DNA from: an uncultured Prevotellaceae bacterium
GTDB lineage: Bacteria > Bacteroidota > Bacteroidia > Bacteroidales > Bacteroidaceae
Reading direction: 5' to 3'
DNA length: 64,000 bases
Assembly (NCBI GenBank): GCA_902776475.1
Contig: CACYQD010000012.1
Coordinates: 1-64,000 of the forward strand
Part shown: piece after piece, positions 60,255 to 64,000 of the stretch
Layout of the letters: each line of letters begins with the position of its first letter
Position numbering within the stretch: position 1 is the stretch's first letter
Position numbers and translations under genes: made by a program
Notes under the pieces: generated by a model
The model's input: only the letters and a program-made list of their open reading frames with translations
Database searches by the model: none
What the model was told of the DNA's origin: nothing

Positions 60255-61334
60255 ATGATTGAATACTTTTTCAAGAAATACTGGATAGGGCTGTTATTGA
60301 CTGTTGTCTTCATTGCTATTGGCTGGGCAACCGAGGGAAATTTCAACGACGGTATGTTTTTAGCCTCATGCCTGGGCATATTCACCACTATGCTTACTAT
60401 TATTTTTTCTGCCAAGTCCGGATCCTTGAAGACATCGATGACCATCTTCGGGGCAGTCGTCAATATTGGCAAGTGGATTTGGTACATCATCAGTCTGAAA
60501 CCCCTACGTAGATGGATTAGCCGCCTGAGAGTGAGGGGAACCTCCCCCGAGCCATATCCGTATTTGGCCTTATATGGAAGTCTCACCGATACCCTGGCAA
60601 TGAAGGCCAACTACTCCTCTGCTTTTTGGCATGACAAGACACCAGCTGTGAGGGCTGCCATCTGGCGATTGCTTTCCCGGAGAGTCTTAAAATATAGCCT
60701 CGGTCCCAACGACTCCATCTTCTTTTCACTGGGCGAATGGAGCGCCTCTCCCAGCAGCGGGGTTGACCAGGCGCTGGAATACTCGATTTACAATTTCATG
60801 CGACAAAGCGTAACACCACAAGGCTTCATTGATATCAAACTTCTCTACAAGGTAATCAGTTTTCGTGTGAAAAGAAAAAAGAAGCAACCGCATTATGACC
60901 TCAACAATCAGTTCCGGTTCGCAGAAATTCTCAGCACGGGTATCAGCAGGCGAGATTACAACGAGCAAGAGACACGAAATATCTATGGAATGAAAAAGTT
61001 TCTCGTAGGTCTTCCTTCTTCTTTCGGACAACTCACAGGTGAAGCCGCACAACTCGACTTGCAGCGTGTCTGGAGTGAGTATATGGCTTACGCCTATCTC
61101 TTCGGCATTGAGAAGTCCACGTACAGCAAACTGTTGAATATGATTCCCCAAAGCAGTTATCCGCCACTTCTCTATCTGCTGTCTTCCAGCGACAAACACC
61201 GGCGGCTGCTGAGCCAACTGATGCAAACGGCCAGTGACGCATCACGATACGCCGATGATGCCGTCTCAATCAACAGAGGACGCCTCAAACAGGCCTGGCA
61301 TGCAGAGGAAGTGTATGACATCTCAACCAATTAA
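60255..61334 (+). CDS. Two-helix membrane protein, DUF2207-C-like (first of a pair)
   Basis: A 359-residue protein with two N-terminal membrane helices (residues about 10-26 and 34-52) and a large cytoplasmic part. It shares with the next gene the post-membrane motif WIWYIISLKPLRRWI and the C-terminal VWSEYMAYAYLFGIEKSTYS block. These resemble the C-terminal half of DUF2207 (YciQ-type) membrane proteins, but the exposed DUF2207 domain is absent. Function unknown. The stop is ten bases before the ATG of the second gene, so they form an operon. Confidence 0.6.
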   Translation: MIEYFFKKYWIGLLLTVVFIAIGWATEGNFNDGMFLASCLGIFTTMLTIIFSAKSGSLKTSMTIFGAVVNIGKWIWYIISLKPLRRWISRLRVRGTSPEPYPYLALYGSLTDTLAMKANYSSAFWHDKTPAVRAAIWRLLSRRVLKYSLGPNDSIFFSLGEWSASPSSGVDQALEYSIYNFMRQSVTPQGFIDIKLLYKVISFRVKRKKKQPHYDLNNQFRFAEILSTGISRRDYNEQETRNIYGMKKFLVGLPSSFGQLTGEAAQLDLQRVWSEYMAYAYLFGIEKSTYSKLLNMIPQSSYPPLLYLLSSSDKHRRLLSQLMQTASDASRYADDAVSINRGRLKQAWHAEEVYDISTN

Positions 61335-61344
61335 GCAAACCATC

Positions 61345-62322
61345 ATGAGCAAAAAAATATTCTCCATCATCATTGGACTGGCAACTGCCGTTTGTGCCCA
61401 CGCTGTTGGTGAAGGCTATGACTTCATTCCTTTCTTGCCGGAATGGGTCAATATGTTGCTGTTCTTCGTAGGCATCATCGTGGTGCCCGTGCTCTTTATC
61501 GTGGTCTTTGTGGGCATGTATAAAAAAGTGTTCAGCACCATCTGGTATGTCATCTCATTGCAACCCCTCAGAAGAAAACTGCTGCGCAACAAACTATCCG
61601 GACAGTTGGACTATTTCCGTGACATACCGGCCGAAGGTAACCTGAAGGTGGCTGCCAACGTGATGAACTCTGTCTCTTCGGCCTTGGTAGCCGACTACGA
61701 GGGAGTGTTTGGTGCTCTTATTCTCAGGCTGATTGACAGGGATGCACTCCGTATCGAGTTCAGGTCGAATATGTATGGAGCCGAACCACATACTATTTTA
61801 TCTATCGGGGAATGGCGTCCCTCTGACAAGAAAAATGCAGAAAACGCATCGCTGTTTTCCGACGGGGAACAATTTGAATTCTTGTTCTTCCAAATGATGA
61901 AAGGAGCGGCAGGAAGCGACCGCATCCTACAGCCACGGGAGATGAGGCACTATTTACGGACGCATCCCGACGATCCATTTATCGCATCGCTACGCACCCT
62001 CACCGATACAGAAAAATATGCCGCCAACAAACCTGTGACAGCCGCTCAATTACTTGCCCTCAAGAAATTCCTTCTCGATTTCTCGCTCATCGGGGAGCGC
62101 GACATCAATGAGATGACGCTATGGAAGGAATATCTCATCTACGCCACTCTCTTTGGGATTGCCGACAAGGTTTGTGACAGTTTTGCAACTGTCTATCCCG
62201 ACTATTTCAAAATGAACCAAATGGCCGGAACCCGGCTCAGCATCGTAGGAAACCGCTCATTGGTGAGATACTCCAACGCCGTTGTCGAGGGATTGGAAAA
62301 TCCAGCCCCCAAAAACGCCTAA
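61345..62322 (+). CDS. Membrane protein, DUF2207-C-like (second of a pair)
   Basis: A 325-residue protein with a signal-like first helix (MSKKIFSIIIGLATAVCAHA), a second helix (VNMLLFFVGIIVVPVLFIVV) and a cytoplasmic part with TIWYVISLQPLRRKLL and, near the C-terminus, MTLWKEYLIYATLFGIADKV followed by a P-D-Y-F motif; the latter matches the end of DUF2207 proteins. I use ATG 61345 because the longer frame from 61234 lies inside the preceding gene. It is a diverged paralogue of the upstream gene, possibly forming a heteromer. A 17-bp hairpin follows. Confidence 0.6.
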   Translation: MSKKIFSIIIGLATAVCAHAVGEGYDFIPFLPEWVNMLLFFVGIIVVPVLFIVVFVGMYKKVFSTIWYVISLQPLRRKLLRNKLSGQLDYFRDIPAEGNLKVAANVMNSVSSALVADYEGVFGALILRLIDRDALRIEFRSNMYGAEPHTILSIGEWRPSDKKNAENASLFSDGEQFEFLFFQMMKGAAGSDRILQPREMRHYLRTHPDDPFIASLRTLTDTEKYAANKPVTAAQLLALKKFLLDFSLIGERDINEMTLWKEYLIYATLFGIADKVCDSFATVYPDYFKMNQMAGTRLSIVGNRSLVRYSNAVVEGLENPAPKNA

Positions 62323-62402
62323 CTCCAAGTTCCATATTCCAAACGAAACACGAAACGTTTACCCTATTCCTGGATCTCACCGGTGAGGTCAGCAAATCAT
62401 AA

Positions 62403-62450
62403 CGCTACATGGGGCGACAAGTTCAGCCAGAACTGTCGCCCCATGTAGCG
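62403..62450. terminator. 17-bp perfect hairpin between convergent genes
   Basis: CGCTACATGGGGCGACA (62403-62419) pairs with TGTCGCCCCATGTAGCG (62434-62450); GTTC/GAAC inside the loop can add four more pairs. It has no T-run, so it may be a bidirectional roadblock or a palindromic extragenic element. Confidence 0.65.
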
Positions 62451-62485
62451 GTTGGTTATTGAAATCCCTGATTAAAGGGAGTGTT

Positions 62486-62941
62486 TCATCGGATTCGGTC
62501 CATGCTCCTGATCAGTTGCTCATCATGCTGGATGCCTCGGCGGGCCATGATATAAAGGATGATCGCCACACCCGGCAGGCATGCTGCCAACAGGGGATTG
62601 AATGTCATGTCATCCTCAGGCAGCACATAGCCAAATACGGCATACACTGCAATCCAAATGAGATTGAGCAACACATTATAGACGCAGAGGCGGCTTTGCA
62701 ACTTGCGGTTGTTATAAGCGAAGATGGCAAAGAGATTGAGCGGACAGGTGAGCAGCAGGATGACAAACAACGGCCATACGGAGAAGTCATGCCCTCCCTC
62801 AGGCAGCAGTTTCCACAAGTTATACATCACCGTATCACTCCCCATCCCTGTTGGGGTGAAAGCTCCCACGGGAAGGCAGAGGCAAACCACTGTCACGATG
62901 AGAGCCAGGAACAAATAAACGGTCTGAATGCGCTGAAGCAT
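62486..62941 (-). CDS. DUF4293 family membrane protein
   Basis: A 151-residue protein with four membrane helices (MLQRIQTVYLFLALIVTVVC start; WPLFVILLLTCPLNLFAIFA; LLNLIWIAVYAVFGYVL; FNPLLAACLPGVAIILYIMA), ending in an RSMDRIR basic tail. The MLQRIQTVYL start and the RGIQHDEQLIRSMDRIR end are typical of Bacteroidota DUF4293, of unknown function. It follows rpoZ by two bases, so it is transcribed with rpoZ and probably bamD. Confidence 0.8.
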   Translation of the reverse strand: MLQRIQTVYLFLALIVTVVCLCLPVGAFTPTGMGSDTVMYNLWKLLPEGGHDFSVWPLFVILLLTCPLNLFAIFAYNNRKLQSRLCVYNVLLNLIWIAVYAVFGYVLPEDDMTFNPLLAACLPGVAIILYIMARRGIQHDEQLIRSMDRIR

Positions 62942-62943
62942 GA

Positions 62944-63267
62944 TTATTGCTCTTTAGAAGGATCACGCCAGAACACATTGCCCTCGATAAACTCCTGAGT
63001 AGCGAGCAGGGTCGGTTTGGGCAATTTCTCATAATAACGGGAAATCTCAATCTGCTCCCTGTTCTCGAAGACCTCCTCGAGCGTGTCGTTATAGGAAGCG
63101 AATTCCTGAAGCTTCTTGCTGAGATCCTGCTTGATCTCCACGGAAATCTGGTTGGCGCGCTTAGCGATGATAGCTACGCTCTCATATATATTACCAGTCT
63201 CCTGGCAAAGGTCCATAATGTTACGTGTGACGGTGTCAACCGGTGCTTTTGATTTTTTGTAATCCAT
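62944..63267 (-). CDS. rpoZ: RNA polymerase omega-like subunit
   Basis: A 107-residue Bacteroidota-type omega (Rpb6-like) subunit that helps assembly and stability of RNA polymerase. The start MDYKKSKAPVDTVTRNIMDL and the core NIYESVAIIAKRANQIS (residues about 27-43) match; the rest includes EFASYNDTLEEVFENREQIE and a PTLLATQEFIEGNVFWR end seen in these proteins. It lies between bamD and the DUF4293 gene, a gene order I would expect in Bacteroidales. Confidence 0.85.
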   Translation of the reverse strand: MDYKKSKAPVDTVTRNIMDLCQETGNIYESVAIIAKRANQISVEIKQDLSKKLQEFASYNDTLEEVFENREQIEISRYYEKLPKPTLLATQEFIEGNVFWRDPSKEQ

Positions 63268-63340
63268 ATTTGAATGATAAAAAATGATAGAATAATCTTT
63301 GTGGTGAATGTCGTTTCAGAAATGCAGGCCGGAACACATC

Positions 63341-64000
63341 CTAATCCTGGTCATCGGCCTCACTGGTATGCTTCTTGCACTCAGCTATATATTTCTCAGC
63401 CAGTTTCTTGTATTCTGAATCGGGATACTCGTTGAGGAAACCATAGCACTCATCCTCTGCATCTCGGAAGCGGTCAAGCGCACGGGCCTCCACACTGCGC
63501 TGAGCAAGTTCATACTTGCTCTTCATGACAAGCAGCGCAAACTGTTCGCGCTTGTGGCTGTAGGGGAAATCCCGGATGGCATTCTGCGCGGTGATGATAC
63601 AGGCCTCGTAGTTGCTGCCACCGCTTGTGCAGTTGCCGAAATAGGAACCGAGGTCATAATACAGTTTGGCGGAATACAATTCCTTATCAACCAGTTTGTC
63701 CTGCAACTCATAAAGCCTGTCATGAGCGGCATCCTTGAGCTGGGCTCCGGGGAACATATCAAGATACTCCTGGAAGGCCGCGATAGCCGACATGGTGGGG
63801 GTCTGGTCAAGCCTTGGCTCAGGCGTACTCATATAGAGGCTCTGACCGACATAGAAGGAAGCCATTTCCGCAAAGGTTCCCTTGGGATAGGACTGGTAGT
63901 ATTTCTGGAAATACTGTGCTGCCGTCTCGTAATCCTTGGCACAATAGGACGACATGGCCAGCATGTAGAGACATTCCTGTCCGTTCTCCGACCCTTTCAG
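63341..64000 (-). CDS. bamD: Outer-membrane assembly lipoprotein BamD (C-terminal part)
   Basis: The minus-strand frame continues past the window edge; the visible 219 residues include LKGSENGQECLYMLAMSSYC near the edge, so the ATG at 63964 is internal. It is a TPR protein: YETAAQYFQKYYQSYPKGTF, SAIAAFQEYLDMFPGAQLKD, KLYYDLGSYFGNCTSGGSNY, ACIITAQNAIRDFPYSHKRE. BamD works with BamA to insert outer-membrane barrels such as SprA and SusC. The lipobox is outside the window. The C-terminus is acidic. Confidence 0.88.
   Translation of the reverse strand: MKGSENGQECLYMLAMSSYCAKDYETAAQYFQKYYQSYPKGTFAEMASFYVGQSLYMSTPEPRLDQTPTMSAIAAFQEYLDMFPGAQLKDAAHDRLYELQDKLVDKELYSAKLYYDLGSYFGNCTSGGSNYEACIITAQNAIRDFPYSHKREQFALLVMKSKYELAQRSVEARALDRFRDAEDECYGFLNEYPDSEYKKLAEKYIAECKKHTSEADDQD

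Noticed and set aside
61234-61344. Longer N-terminus for the second DUF2207-like gene
   Set aside because: It overlaps the end of the preceding gene by 100 bases and the signal-like helix starts at ATG 61345.

Overview
The window looks like a chromosomal stretch from a member of Prevotellaceae (Bacteroidales, Bacteroidota). The signs are a giant SprA/Sov type IX secretion translocon beside ruvA, a SusC/SusD pair, type IX C-terminal sorting signals, promoters with the Bacteroidota -7 element TAnnTTTG instead of an E. coli -10, little sign of Shine-Dalgarno sites, meso-diaminopimelate dehydrogenase, a one-chain pyruvate:ferredoxin oxidoreductase, and small KK-starting peptides of a kind common in Prevotella. 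The family level is an inference; no rRNA or tRNA gene was seen.

Layout. 1-219 is the end of an IS3-family element. 367-1742 is DUF3822-rsmD. 1814-6933 (minus) is dnaG, a TPR membrane protein and cardiolipin synthase in one tight operon. 7137-10930 is an electron-transfer module: etfB, etfA, a 57-residue membrane peptide and acyl-CoA dehydrogenase. 11012-14182 holds a GT-C-like membrane protein, a DacB peptidase and a PH-domain protein. 14202-22485 (minus) is ruvA-sprA. 22536-24409 is a scarred zone: an internally deleted IS1380-type transposase, a 103-residue ORF that starts inside it, hairpins, a type IX cargo gene and a 60-bp stray copy of ruvA. 24528-28631 holds a dicarboxylate/amino-acid symporter, a small acidic peptide and a large type IX cargo protein. 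28881-34267 is ddh and an orphan SusC/SusD pair. 34419-37042 is a porin and a sodium:solute symporter. 37048-38451 (minus) is an exported PepC-type peptidase.

38626-43405 is the overlapping run dxs-trkA-trkH, followed by a 4 x 26-bp tandem repeat and manA. Directly behind manA lies the most interesting block (44505-46876): a compact ABC-type ATPase, a DUF4435 TOPRIM-like protein and a small third gene, which resembles a minimal PARIS (AriA/AriB) defence system. After this come nhaD, hppA, a Ser/His-rich single-pass membrane protein, GH43 and ATP-grasp genes (minus), an AAA ATPase with DUF4143-like features, nifJ, an Ala-rich lipoprotein, two related DUF2207-like membrane proteins, and finally (minus) bamD, rpoZ and DUF4293, with bamD cut by the window edge.

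Together the genes describe an anaerobic, envelope-rich gut or oral type bacterium. Ferredoxin-dependent pyruvate oxidation, ETF electron transfer, PPi-driven ion pumping, Na+/H+ exchange and K+ uptake cover energy and ion balance. SusCD, GH43, porin and symporters cover nutrient capture, and the type IX translocon with two cargo genes covers surface export. Accessory interest is concentrated at 22.5-26 kb and 44.5-46.9 kb.
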